DNA from: JAFGXF01 sp963732595
Lineage (GTDB): Bacteria > Chloroflexota > Anaerolineae > Anaerolineales > Anaerolineaceae
Assembly (NCBI GenBank): GCA_963732595.1
Contig: CAVSZZ010000002.1
Coordinates: 620,001 to 684,000, forward strand
DNA length: 64,000 bases
Reading direction: 5' to 3'
Both the position numbers and the translations under genes were made by a program. Of this stretch, positions 56,732-64,000 are shown piece by piece (the first letter of the stretch is position 1; every line of letters starts with the position of its first letter). Under the pieces are notes generated by a model. That model saw nothing but the letters and a program-made list of their open reading frames with translations. It ran no database searches and was not told the origin of the DNA.

Positions 56732-58352
56732 GCTTGCGAGTCCTACGGGTTGGTGCAACATTGGAGGATTGCGGGAAAATGGATAATAAAATAACACAAG
56801 CCAGCAAGATGGCAATGAAGAGCAACACCCCATGATATGCCCTCAGCATCTGCTGATTATTGGTAGTGAAGAGGTAAACGCGCTCATAATCAGCACCCTC
56901 GGATATTCCAGCCATTAATGCTTGCAGCTGCCCTGCCTTTCGATAAGGCAGGTATATCGGCTCTGCTTGTTTACTGACAATTGCATAGAGCGGCACCCCT
57001 GACAGGCGTGGTCGTACTTGCTCGAGCCAATCCCGGCCCGAGCCGGTTGAATCGGCTAAAAAAATCACCAATGAAAAATCAGAAATATCCTGAATCCTGC
57101 TTAGTTCCGGTAAAATCCACGGGTTGGATCCATCCACATCGACCGGGAGGGCTTGCCTTGGGTCAATGGCCAGCTGCAAAAGAGCTGAAGCCTCGCCTGG
57201 CAAAAAAGCAAAAACAAAGGCCTTCTCATCAGGGTAATCAGGCAACCAAGTCTGGCCGAGATCAATGAGATGACCGGATAATGCTGGACCGGTAGGGCGG
57301 GTTGAGATAAAAGCCAGACTCACCTGTTTACGCATAAGATGGACCAGCACCGGGAGGGCAGCATTATCAATTTCACCCGCCAAGGATACATCATAGTCCA
57401 TTCCGATTAACACAACCGACTCGGGCGATAAAGAGTCTATATAAGACGTCATTTCTGCCAGGTCGCCTTCAGGAGGGCGAGAAAGCGCCGATACCGAAGA
57501 CCCCGACCAGAGTAACGCTGCCGCCAGGCTGAACATTGCCAGACCTATCACACCCCAGACACTGCGAGAAAGGCGCCGGCTTTTATCAGCAGGGAGTTTC
57601 CGAGAGATCTTCATCCCACCCAGATAAGAAACCACAGATTCGATTAATTTGCTCTCTTGTTCGTGAAATTCCAGGTTTGGTAACGGATTACGCTGCCGGA
57701 CGCCAGATCTACGCTTCTGATCGGTGCTGGCCTTCTGCACCGGTATGTTTACACCCGGTCCGCTCGCCTGCGTTGCATCCTCACGGTTCTGAATTTTATC
57801 TTGGAGTTTACGCACCCAATCGGGTAGTTCAGCCGGGCTGGCATCAGGTTCAACCCCATCAAGATTGTCAGTCTTGCTGGTTGCTATATCTTCAGCATTG
57901 GCACCGACTGATCGTATCCATGCAGGCAGACCTGATGGAGAAAACTCCTCATTCGCGCTTGCAGTTTCCTGACTACCACCTGTAACATTAATGGCTTTCC
58001 TTCTGACCAGCTCATTATCAGGTAAAACCCCATCACGTCGTAAAGCGTCTAAATCGGGTTCTGCAGATTTTCCAGATAGGAGGCTATTTAATCGCTTGAG
58101 TTTGCCTTCCGGTGCTAGCGCCGTATCCGCCGATTCCACTTTGCTTTCGGTCGTGTCTGCAACCTGCGGGGTAATCCCATCTGTTTTTAGATCTTGGGTG
58201 CCTTGAGGCATTCCCTTTTGATCTTGGCGGGTCAAGCTATCACCCAGATTTTGATGGCTGAAACCTTGAATACGCCCGCAATGAGTACATCGAACACTAT
58301 CAGCAGGTATTTGTTTGCCACAAGCAGAACAGTTGATCGTATCCATGGTCAT
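56718..58352 (-). CDS. Zinc-ribbon membrane protein, unknown
   Basis: A 544-residue protein with an N-terminal zinc ribbon (Cys8, Cys11, Cys22, Cys25 in CSACGKQ and CTHCGR), then a long disordered acidic region (about 30-260). One membrane helix follows near 275-295 (GVIGLAMFSLAAALLWSG), then a probably extracytoplasmic alpha/beta domain of about 200 residues (SPESVVLIGMDYDVSLAG, VIFLADSTGSG), and a C-terminal helix near 512-530. A rhodanese- or DUF-type identity cannot be given. It overlaps the upstream 6-TM gene by four bases (ATGA). Confidence 0.6.
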   Translation of the reverse strand: MTMDTINCSACGKQIPADSVRCTHCGRIQGFSHQNLGDSLTRQDQKGMPQGTQDLKTDGITPQVADTTESKVESADTALAPEGKLKRLNSLLSGKSAEPDLDALRRDGVLPDNELVRRKAINVTGGSQETASANEEFSPSGLPAWIRSVGANAEDIATSKTDNLDGVEPDASPAELPDWVRKLQDKIQNREDATQASGPGVNIPVQKASTDQKRRSGVRQRNPLPNLEFHEQESKLIESVVSYLGGMKISRKLPADKSRRLSRSVWGVIGLAMFSLAAALLWSGSSVSALSRPPEGDLAEMTSYIDSLSPESVVLIGMDYDVSLAGEIDNAALPVLVHLMRKQVSLAFISTRPTGPALSGHLIDLGQTWLPDYPDEKAFVFAFLPGEASALLQLAIDPRQALPVDVDGSNPWILPELSRIQDISDFSLVIFLADSTGSGRDWLEQVRPRLSGVPLYAIVSKQAEPIYLPYRKAGQLQALMAGISEGADYERVYLFTTNNQQMLRAYHGVLLFIAILLACVILLSIFPQSSNVAPTRRTRKHASR

Positions 58353-58963
58353 CCTGCGTAAGGTCTATCTGATCCGGTGAGGATACGTATGCCAGTGATG
58401 AGACTCCCCAGCGCCATGCCGATCAAAAGACCTCTCATGCCACCTATTGGTAAACTCTCAATTGCTCCCGTAATCACTCTGATCAGTGGGTGACTAACAC
58501 TCTCAAATACCCCAAGAGTTACCAGGATGAAGAACAAGGTGCTCAGCAAGAAGAGATAGACGAATAAACTTCGTTGCTTTCGTCTGATCAGCGACAAGCA
58601 TGCAAAGGCCAGGCTGACAGCTGTCAGGCTCATTAAACTTGTTTCAATCGGATACTGAAGGCCGGTGACAACGAAATCAAATTCGTGTGAGTTCGGACCG
58701 AGAAGAATACCTGCCAGAATTGTGATCAGGAAAGCCGCAATGACCACGAAACTATATACGGATCGCTTTTCCTTACGGCGCACGCGCATCCAATGCACAC
58801 TGATCAAATTGATAATTCCGATCAGGAGCGCGACACCTGCCAAGAGGATCGCCAATTGTAAAACAGCAACCAGGAAGCCATTCAACACCGGCTGCATCAG
58901 AAAGGCGGCCAGGACGAAAATCCCTGTAGCAACAGCTGTTACCGTGGCCAAAGTCGCTCTCAT
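58349..58963 (-). CDS. Six-helix membrane protein, unknown
   Basis: A 204-residue protein with about six hydrophobic helices (residues 5-25, 33-52, 70-90, 100-118, 130-150, 180-200) and short loops. It overlaps both neighbours by ATGA (58960-58963 and 58349-58352). No family recognised. Its regular overlap with the DUF6754-like and zinc-ribbon genes implies equal production. Confidence 0.55.
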   Translation of the reverse strand: MRATLATVTAVATGIFVLAAFLMQPVLNGFLVAVLQLAILLAGVALLIGIINLISVHWMRVRRKEKRSVYSFVVIAAFLITILAGILLGPNSHEFDFVVTGLQYPIETSLMSLTAVSLAFACLSLIRRKQRSLFVYLFLLSTLFFILVTLGVFESVSHPLIRVITGAIESLPIGGMRGLLIGMALGSLITGIRILTGSDRPYAG

Positions 58964-59706
58964 AGGCTTCCGGCTATTTTCAATATAATGACTGCGACCG
59001 TTGCAACAACAACCAGCCAGCGTAACCCGTCCTGCGTGAGCAGACTGGCTGACCGGCTTGAATTTGGCGCAGTGTATGCCCCCGCCGCGTAAACATCCTC
59101 ACCCAACAAGGTTTCATCGGAGCTGGCAAAAAATGCGGCTTGCGTAGCAAGATTATCTGTCGCTCCCAGTACAGCATGGTCATGAAATGGCAACCCGGTC
59201 AGTAAAATAGCCAGGTTATTATAGTCACCAATCAATACGCTTCCAGAAAATGAGTCGTCCAGAAGAGCAGTTAAGGTGCCCATGATAAAGGTGCCTGGCG
59301 TTGCCCCCGTTAAAAGCGCCTGCGCCCGTTGGTTGATCCCAAGTTTTATTGACTGGCGGTATGTCTGATTCAGAATATCCCTGGAAAGCACGTCCAATCC
59401 GCCGTCTCCGGTTGTGCACGCGGCCGGTCGATCTGCTATCAGGCTGACATGGGATAAATTTTCAAGGGTGACCAGCCCACTGAGCCCAATCGTACTGTGA
59501 TTGCCGATCAAACTGCCTGAGCCAAGAGCTATGTGCAGCGACTGGCCTTGTTCAACCGATCTGCTCATCATCTGGTTAAGAATGCGAAAAGCCGGGATGG
59601 GGCGAAAGATGATCACTCGCCGTCGGCGTAAAATAATTGATAAAACAATGTAAAGCAGGACGGCTCCAAATATAACGCCCCCGGCAATCATGTTTGCCTG
59701 GCTCAT
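58960..59706 (-). CDS. DUF6754-like membrane-anchored protein
   Basis: A 248-residue protein: an N-terminal helix (residues 5-26), a soluble domain with SGSLIGNHSTIGLSGLVTLE, LIADRPAACTTGDGG and GATPGTFIMGTLTALLDDSF, and a C-terminal helix (residues about 228-246). The pattern is that of a small family (DUF6754) found in Chloroflexota and relatives, to my recollection. It is the second gene of the operon and overlaps its neighbours at both ends. Function unknown. Confidence 0.6.
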   Translation of the reverse strand: MSQANMIAGGVIFGAVLLYIVLSIILRRRRVIIFRPIPAFRILNQMMSRSVEQGQSLHIALGSGSLIGNHSTIGLSGLVTLENLSHVSLIADRPAACTTGDGGLDVLSRDILNQTYRQSIKLGINQRAQALLTGATPGTFIMGTLTALLDDSFSGSVLIGDYNNLAILLTGLPFHDHAVLGATDNLATQAAFFASSDETLLGEDVYAAGAYTAPNSSRSASLLTQDGLRWLVVVATVAVIILKIAGSL

Positions 59707-59960
59707 GCATCACCCCCATTATCCAGCAATGCGCTGACAAAATCTTCAAGCTCGTCCCCATCTTCCAATAATCTGGTGACGGGAGCAAGTATCCGGTCAG
59801 AAGGACCGCTTGCAACGAGAGGTAGTGTTACCGTTATCACCTGACTCAGTAATATGGCCGCTGGTTTAACCGCATTGATGAGCCATGCTACAGGCTCCTG
59901 CAAACCCTGTTTCCTTAGAGCTTTTGCCCATCCCGACCATAGTTCGCGGTCTTCTGTCAT
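59703..59960 (-). CDS. Small membrane-associated protein, first gene of the operon
   Basis: An 85-residue protein beginning MTEDRELWSGWAKALRKQ, with one hydrophobic stretch (about 30-50) and an acidic C-terminus (DGDELEDFVSALL). I use ATG 59960 rather than an upstream TTG, because an extended -10 sits at 59969-59977, so the mRNA would start at or just before this ATG. It overlaps the DUF6754-like gene by four bases. Not recognised. Confidence 0.5.
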   Translation of the reverse strand: MTEDRELWSGWAKALRKQGLQEPVAWLINAVKPAAILLSQVITVTLPLVASGPSDRILAPVTRLLEDGDELEDFVSALLDNGGDA

Positions 59961-59968
59961 ACCAGAAA

Positions 59969-59977
59969 AGTATAGCA
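59969..59977 (-). promoter_or_regulatory. Extended -10 of the seven-gene membrane operon
   Basis: The minus strand reads TGCTATACT, an extended -10, 9 bases upstream of ATG 59960. No Shine-Dalgarno stands between, so the transcript would be nearly leaderless. Confidence 0.45.
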
Positions 59978-59994
59978 TAGAAAATGGTGGGCCT

Positions 59995-60024
59995 TTGCAC
60001 AAACACCGGCAAGGCTAGTATAAT
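59995..60024 (+). promoter_or_regulatory. Promoter of the YtxH-like gene
   Basis: TTGCAC, an 18-base spacer and a perfect TATAAT (60019-60024) lie 47 bases before ATG 60071, back to back with the minus-strand promoter in the divergent spacer. Confidence 0.55.
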
Positions 60025-60070
60025 AGTAGCTAATATTTGTATATTTTTTTAAGTGTTTTCGGAGGAAAAT

Positions 60071-60292
60071 ATGAACAGGGCAACCAATTTTCTAATCGGC
60101 GCAATCGTTGGGGGGCTGGTAGGCGCGGGGCTTGGGTTGTTGTTTGCCCCCAAATCTGGTGTGGAGCTGCGTCAGGATATTGTTGATTATGCTGACCAGG
60201 TGCAAACCGAGATCAGGCAGGCTACCGTATCCAAACGGCAGGAGCTCGAAGCTCAACTTGCTTCCCTTCGACGACCAAAGGCAACCCAGTAA
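60071..60292 (+). CDS. YtxH domain-containing small protein
   Basis: A 73-residue protein. The glycine-rich helix ATNFLIGAIVGGLVGAGLGLL then FAPKSG is the YtxH signature, followed by a charged helix ending AQLASLRRPKATQ. ATG 60071 is chosen because GGAGG lies 6 bases upstream; a start 18 bases earlier has no site. YtxH proteins are short membrane-associated, often stress-related proteins. Single gene, ended by a terminator. Confidence 0.85.
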   Translation: MNRATNFLIGAIVGGLVGAGLGLLFAPKSGVELRQDIVDYADQVQTEIRQATVSKRQELEAQLASLRRPKATQ

Positions 60293-60315
60293 GACTCAAT
60301 AGGTTTTAAGTGAAT

Positions 60316-60350
60316 AAATGAGGCTGCGGATCATCATCGCAGCCTCATTT
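60316..60350. terminator. Bidirectional terminator between converging genes
   Basis: A 13-bp perfect stem (AAATGAGGCTGCG / CGCAGCCTCATTT) with a 9-base loop and T/A tracts on both sides lies between the YtxH-like gene and the minus-strand metallopeptidase gene. Confidence 0.88.
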
Positions 60351-60368
60351 ATTATTGATTAGATCATA

Positions 60369-62384
60369 TCAGTCGTTGATGGAGAATGAATAATCAGCCA
60401 ACTGTGTTGTAAACCGCGTTGTCCCGGATATGATGAACACAATCTTGTCGTTCCGCGAGTTGATCGAGAACGGGACTTGAGCGTACATATTCTGGTCAAG
60501 AACGACTGACTCAACAGTCGTCCCATCAGATATCCTGACCATCGACACACGGTATGTTTGTGGCAGAATATTCTCAACTCGGACAAAACCGTCAGCAACC
60601 CAACCATCGTCGTCCTGCTCAAAATCCGTAAAGTAATCGATCGCGTCCACCCGAATGTCGTCCAACAATAAGCCTTCTTCATGTACTGCGGTATCGGTAA
60701 TGTAATCGAATCGGACGAGCACTTTCTTACCAGCATATTTAGAAAGATCAACACTCTCCCGAATCCATCCACCGGTCTGTCCTGTATATCCGCAACCATA
60801 ACTGTTGCCGGTAGGATTACTGGTTGTGCAGCTCTGAGTATCCAGAATTTCCCAATCCTTACCATTGATAGATGCTTCAACATAGGCATAATCCCAGTCT
60901 TCTTCAATGCTGTACCAGGTTTGAAAAGACATCTCGACAGCGCCGCTCACGCCACTCAAGTCAAACTCGCGAGTCAGCGATGGGTTGGAGATGTCGCCCT
61001 GGTTGGACCAGAAAACGTAACTCCCGGAAGCCGCAGCTGTAGGGAATAATTGGACAGCGGTCGCCCCCTGGAACTCGAAGGTATAGTCACCCTGGCAGTT
61101 GATCTCCAGGATATCAATCCCATATTGATGCACGCTGGTTGTTTGAAGATCAAGCGGACAGTATTCGATCTCACTCTGGACTGAAGGAGGGGGGGGATTG
61201 GGATAGAGCGAGAAGGCATAACGGCCGTCTTCCACGGTTGGATCATTGAGATAAAACGCAACTGCCCAATCAGCAAACACATCATCAGCTTTGATGGGCA
61301 TACCGGTGGAAGGATTAAAGGCTTGATGCTGTCTGAGCACTTCATCGACGCTTGACATCCCGTTATTTAAATCGTTCACCAGCGCCTGGGTGATCGTATC
61401 TCCAAACCTGTCAATGAAATAGGTCATGTAGAGGAATGATGCACCGTAATGAGCGCTGTTCTCATAATTATCGCTGGACCAGTCTGTGAGTTGTGTATCC
61501 GGCACTTCGGCAAACGTGTAATCATGTCCGGGAGGACTGAAACCGTTTAATACTTCTGCCAGTTGTGAAAACCCTTCGTTGATCCAGGACTCCTCATTAC
61601 GATCCCGGTACCAGTGGATCATATGTTGGTATTCATGCGCTATGGTGCTGGCCATTTCCTGATCGGCCAGCCCTAGGTTATCAGCGCTCACGACAAACAT
61701 CTCATGACCATTGGCATATGGCGAAACCGCCTTGGGAAATTCGTCCGGCGCAGAGAAATACCCGTAGAGCAGCTCTCCCAAACCACGTGTATAGAGCACA
61801 TACATGTGCGGATCGTTGTCCACCCCCGGCAACCACTCTTCACCGAAAAACTTCCGATTGGTGGGAATGATCTTATCCTCAAACACGGTTACCAGTGTTT
61901 GTAATTGGTCCTGGTCGTAATTGACACCATTCTCGATCCAGAAATAGACATTGTCTGATATGTAACGTAATGACGCGTTAACCTGAAATGTCTCCAGGGT
62001 ATCATCATTCGTTACCCAGAAGGACTCACGCTCGCCGACCTTAAGTGGCACACTTGGTCCCGGGACGGTGTTGGCGATGTCCTTTACCCCCATCAAGCGG
62101 GCAGCGATCGCAATCGGATCTGACACAGGAACGGTGGTGTTTTCCAACAAAGCCAGGGTGGTAAAAGCCGATTCGCTTACAGGGCTCACATCGATCGTAC
62201 CGGTGGATGCCGGGGAGAGTGTTTCAGTTCGTGGAGAGTTGGTGAACCCATCAAGAAAGTCCGATATCCGCGGATCATCCGCGTATTGGTATCCAATCAC
62301 AATGGCCAAGCCGCCACAAATGCAACAAGCCGAAATAAGTATGAAGATGATAATAGCGATGGGAAGGGCTGTGGATTTTTGCAT
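60369..62384 (-). CDS. Secreted HExxH metallopeptidase, immune inhibitor A / M6-like
   Basis: A 671-residue exported protein. ATG 62384 is chosen because GGAG lies 6 bases upstream. An N-terminal membrane or signal helix (about 9-32) and a Ser/Thr-rich linker precede a gluzincin-type domain: HEYQH at 250-254 and the Glu of NEGF at about 270 form the HExxH...E zinc site. A C-terminal region of about 200 residues is beta-rich, with a jelly-roll/MAM-like look (VEMSFQTWYSIEEDWDYAYV) as in immune inhibitor A-type proteases. Probably a surface or secreted protease. The N-terminal pro-region and the substrate are unknown. Confidence 0.8.
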   Translation of the reverse strand: MQKSTALPIAIIIFILISACCICGGLAIVIGYQYADDPRISDFLDGFTNSPRTETLSPASTGTIDVSPVSESAFTTLALLENTTVPVSDPIAIAARLMGVKDIANTVPGPSVPLKVGERESFWVTNDDTLETFQVNASLRYISDNVYFWIENGVNYDQDQLQTLVTVFEDKIIPTNRKFFGEEWLPGVDNDPHMYVLYTRGLGELLYGYFSAPDEFPKAVSPYANGHEMFVVSADNLGLADQEMASTIAHEYQHMIHWYRDRNEESWINEGFSQLAEVLNGFSPPGHDYTFAEVPDTQLTDWSSDNYENSAHYGASFLYMTYFIDRFGDTITQALVNDLNNGMSSVDEVLRQHQAFNPSTGMPIKADDVFADWAVAFYLNDPTVEDGRYAFSLYPNPPPPSVQSEIEYCPLDLQTTSVHQYGIDILEINCQGDYTFEFQGATAVQLFPTAAASGSYVFWSNQGDISNPSLTREFDLSGVSGAVEMSFQTWYSIEEDWDYAYVEASINGKDWEILDTQSCTTSNPTGNSYGCGYTGQTGGWIRESVDLSKYAGKKVLVRFDYITDTAVHEEGLLLDDIRVDAIDYFTDFEQDDDGWVADGFVRVENILPQTYRVSMVRISDGTTVESVVLDQNMYAQVPFSINSRNDKIVFIISGTTRFTTQLADYSFSIND

Positions 62385-62501
62385 ATTTACTCCAATATGA
62401 GAGTATAACATTTGTTGATAATGCCATCCATAACCTCCACCTCCGGGCCTTTCGTTTATAATTTAGACAAGAATAAACCCAATTCTCAACCCGGAGGATG
62501 A

Positions 62502-63128
62502 ATGCCCCAAGAGTTTTCCCCAAAAAACGAGATATTGCATGTGCTCCGCTCGTGGTGGATGATCGTCATCTGCATGGTCCTCGGCGGGCTGGTTGGGTTT
62601 GCATTCAACTATTTTCAACAACCCACCTACCAAGCCAAAGCAACGGTATTCACGGTTCTAGATTATCAAAAAATAAATGATGTCCGCCTTTCTGAATACG
62701 ATGAGGATATGACCATCAATTCAGTTCAATCGGTCATGCTTTCAAACGATGTGATCGGGTCCCTGATCCTTAAAATAGCTGAGTTCGGGTATTCACTGGA
62801 TTACCCAGCCTTCATGGACCATATGAGTATCCATAGGAAATTCACAGATTACGAATTATATTATCTGGATTCCGATCCCCAAGTGGCGCAGCTGGTTGTC
62901 AATACCTGGGCTGACATCGGCGCTTATAAATATCAGGCACTGCAGGAATCTGGTAACCTTCCGGTATATATTGAAGTCATCCGAGGCAGTTACGCAGACC
63001 TGCCAACAGAGCCTGTCCAGCAGCATATGAACACGCATGTTCTGGCAGGCGCCATTCTGGGTTTGTTGTTGGGGGTAATCATTACTTCCAACCGGAAGGA
63101 ATCCACAGATGGAGCGAAGCTCAATTGA
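62502..63128 (+). CDS. Wzz/YveK-like chain-length determinant
   Basis: A 208-residue polysaccharide co-polymerase. It has two membrane helices (about residues 19-37 and 180-198) flanking an extracytoplasmic domain that begins NYFQQPTYQAKATVFTV, the Wzz hallmark, and ends before a proline-rich turn (SYADLPTEPVQ). It lacks the cytosolic Wzc-type tyrosine kinase part, so a separate kinase gene may lie beyond the window. GGAGG precedes ATG 62502 by 5 bases. The gene is followed 20 bases later by a polymerase gene, so both act in surface polysaccharide assembly. Confidence 0.85.
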   Translation: MPQEFSPKNEILHVLRSWWMIVICMVLGGLVGFAFNYFQQPTYQAKATVFTVLDYQKINDVRLSEYDEDMTINSVQSVMLSNDVIGSLILKIAEFGYSLDYPAFMDHMSIHRKFTDYELYYLDSDPQVAQLVVNTWADIGAYKYQALQESGNLPVYIEVIRGSYADLPTEPVQQHMNTHVLAGAILGLLLGVIITSNRKESTDGAKLN

Positions 63129-63148
63129 GCGGATTTCCCGGATAATTA

Positions 63149-64000
63149 ATGAATCAAAAAGTTTTGTATTTATATAACTCATCGGTCGAGCTGCTCCTGG
63201 CGATTGCCTGGATGGGGTTGCCATTTACCAGCTTCCCAATTCTCGGCTGGTATACCAGCTCCCAGGCAGCTCCATTATCGGCCATCCCCATCGGTGTAAT
63301 ATTGGTCATCTGGTTACTACCACAAATCTTCCGGGGAATGCGACTTCCCATGGAGGTCGTACCATTATTGGGTTTCGTCCTGGTTGCCGTGGGTAGTTCC
63401 GCGGCCATACTCTTCAGTAACGTCGTCCCCATCGAAGGCCGTTCTTTTATGGGTCAATCTGGCCGGGCTTTATTCACCCTGTTCATTGGAGTATCCTTTT
63501 ACCTGGTCATCGCAGCCCGCCTGCAAAATGAGCGCGCGCTCAATAAAGCCCTGCAATTTATCAACATTGGCGGGGCAGTCATGCTGCTGTGGGGCTTAAT
63601 TCAAATCATCGTAATCACCAGGACAGGCGGTTATTTCCCTGCCTTTTTGGATCGGATCCGGACGTGGCTTGTCATACAGCCCTACGGTGTTCAGATCGGC
63701 AACCGTCTATCCGGGCTGGCTTATGAGCCATCCTGGTTTGCTCATCAATTGAATATGCTCTATTTACCAATCTGGATTTCAGCCACTTATCTTCGACAAT
63801 CTGCATTCCGATTTCGTATATTCCGCTTCTCATTCGAGAATGTATTATTGATATTCGGCCTTCTTGAATTCATCCTTTCCCGCCCAAGAGTCGGATTTGC
63901 CGCATTGCTACTCGTGATCGGCTATCTATTTATTAAGATTACGGTTTCAAAGAGCAAACAACTGAGCCAAACCATAATCAGCCGCCGGAGCCTGCCCATT
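63149..64000 (+). CDS. O-antigen ligase / polymerase-like membrane protein (partial, 3' end outside)
   Basis: The open frame from ATG 63149 runs to the window edge (284 residues seen). It is a multi-pass membrane protein with at least six helices and the long-loop segment RLSGLAYEPSWFAHQLNM, plus LLEFILSRPRVGFAALLL, a pattern of the Wzy/WaaL (O-antigen ligase) family. With the Wzz-like gene just upstream it is probably the polymerase of an exopolysaccharide locus. The C-terminal part is missing, so ligase and polymerase cannot be told apart. Confidence 0.8.
   Translation, partial: MNQKVLYLYNSSVELLLAIAWMGLPFTSFPILGWYTSSQAAPLSAIPIGVILVIWLLPQIFRGMRLPMEVVPLLGFVLVAVGSSAAILFSNVVPIEGRSFMGQSGRALFTLFIGVSFYLVIAARLQNERALNKALQFINIGGAVMLLWGLIQIIVITRTGGYFPAFLDRIRTWLVIQPYGVQIGNRLSGLAYEPSWFAHQLNMLYLPIWISATYLRQSAFRFRIFRFSFENVLLIFGLLEFILSRPRVGFAALLLVIGYLFIKITVSKSKQLSQTIISRRSLPI

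Overview
The window looks like a chromosomal segment of a Chloroflexota bacterium, most likely of the Anaerolineae type. This rests on gene content I recognise from that group: DUF11-rich giant surface proteins, LPxTGF-type sortase signals, Thr/Pro-rich lipoprotein linkers, and DUF3048, DUF4349 and DUF6754-like proteins. It is inference; comparing the 16S gene at 45639-47148 (minus strand) would settle it. The sequence reads like a long-read or metagenome assembly: a 5.3 kb array of identical 309-bp repeats is resolved, yet many genes, including normally essential ones (truB, ribF, metH, nusA), carry single-base frame breaks. Entries typed 'pseudogene' are genes whose frame is interrupted at two or more places as sequenced. 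I think most of these breaks are indel errors rather than decay.

Layout. 1-20.2 kb: two divergently transcribed giant secreted proteins (217-10576 minus, about 3,450 aa; 10781-20168 plus, about 3,130 aa). Each has a signal peptide, many DUF11-type Ig-like domains, an LPxTG-like motif (LPWTGFAPN or QPSTGFAPG) and, after it, a C-terminal sortase catalytic domain in the same chain. The minus gene holds 17 identical tandem 103-aa units. 20.2-27.9 kb: a CPBP protease, then nusA-ylxR-infB-rbfA-nrnA-truB, the usual translation/transcription operon, headed by an attenuator-like hairpin but without rimP. 27.9-33.2 kb: a damaged segment with a GT39-like membrane glycosyltransferase, ribF, a two-domain thyX and a zinc-dependent phospholipase C-like gene. 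33.2-41.8 kb (minus strand): a methionine/folate unit with promoter, SAM-I riboswitch, terminator, metH and a homocysteine methyltransferase-MTHFR fusion, followed by DUF3048 lipoprotein, metallophosphoesterase and DUF4349 lipoprotein genes.

41.8-47.3 kb: a complete rRNA operon on the minus strand (16S, tRNA-Ile GAT, tRNA-Ala TGC, 23S, 5S) with a good promoter and a terminator. 47.5-53.2 kb: sixA, an undecaprenyl-phosphate sugar-phosphate transferase, a BMP-like lipoprotein, a DUF389-SH3b fusion, a phosphohexomutase and a small LPNTG-anchored membrane protein, a likely substrate for a housekeeping sortase.

53.2-60.0 kb: a tightly packed seven-gene minus-strand operon of mostly unknown function. 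It combines a MutL/GlmL-like ATPase-fold protein, a barrel-sandwich (lipoyl-like) protein, a zinc-ribbon membrane protein, multi-pass membrane proteins and a DUF6754-like protein. With the self-sortase giants it is the best candidate for an undescribed system. 60.0-64.0 kb: a YtxH-like protein, a secreted HExxH metallopeptidase, and the start of an exopolysaccharide locus (Wzz-like, then an O-antigen ligase/polymerase-like gene running off the end).
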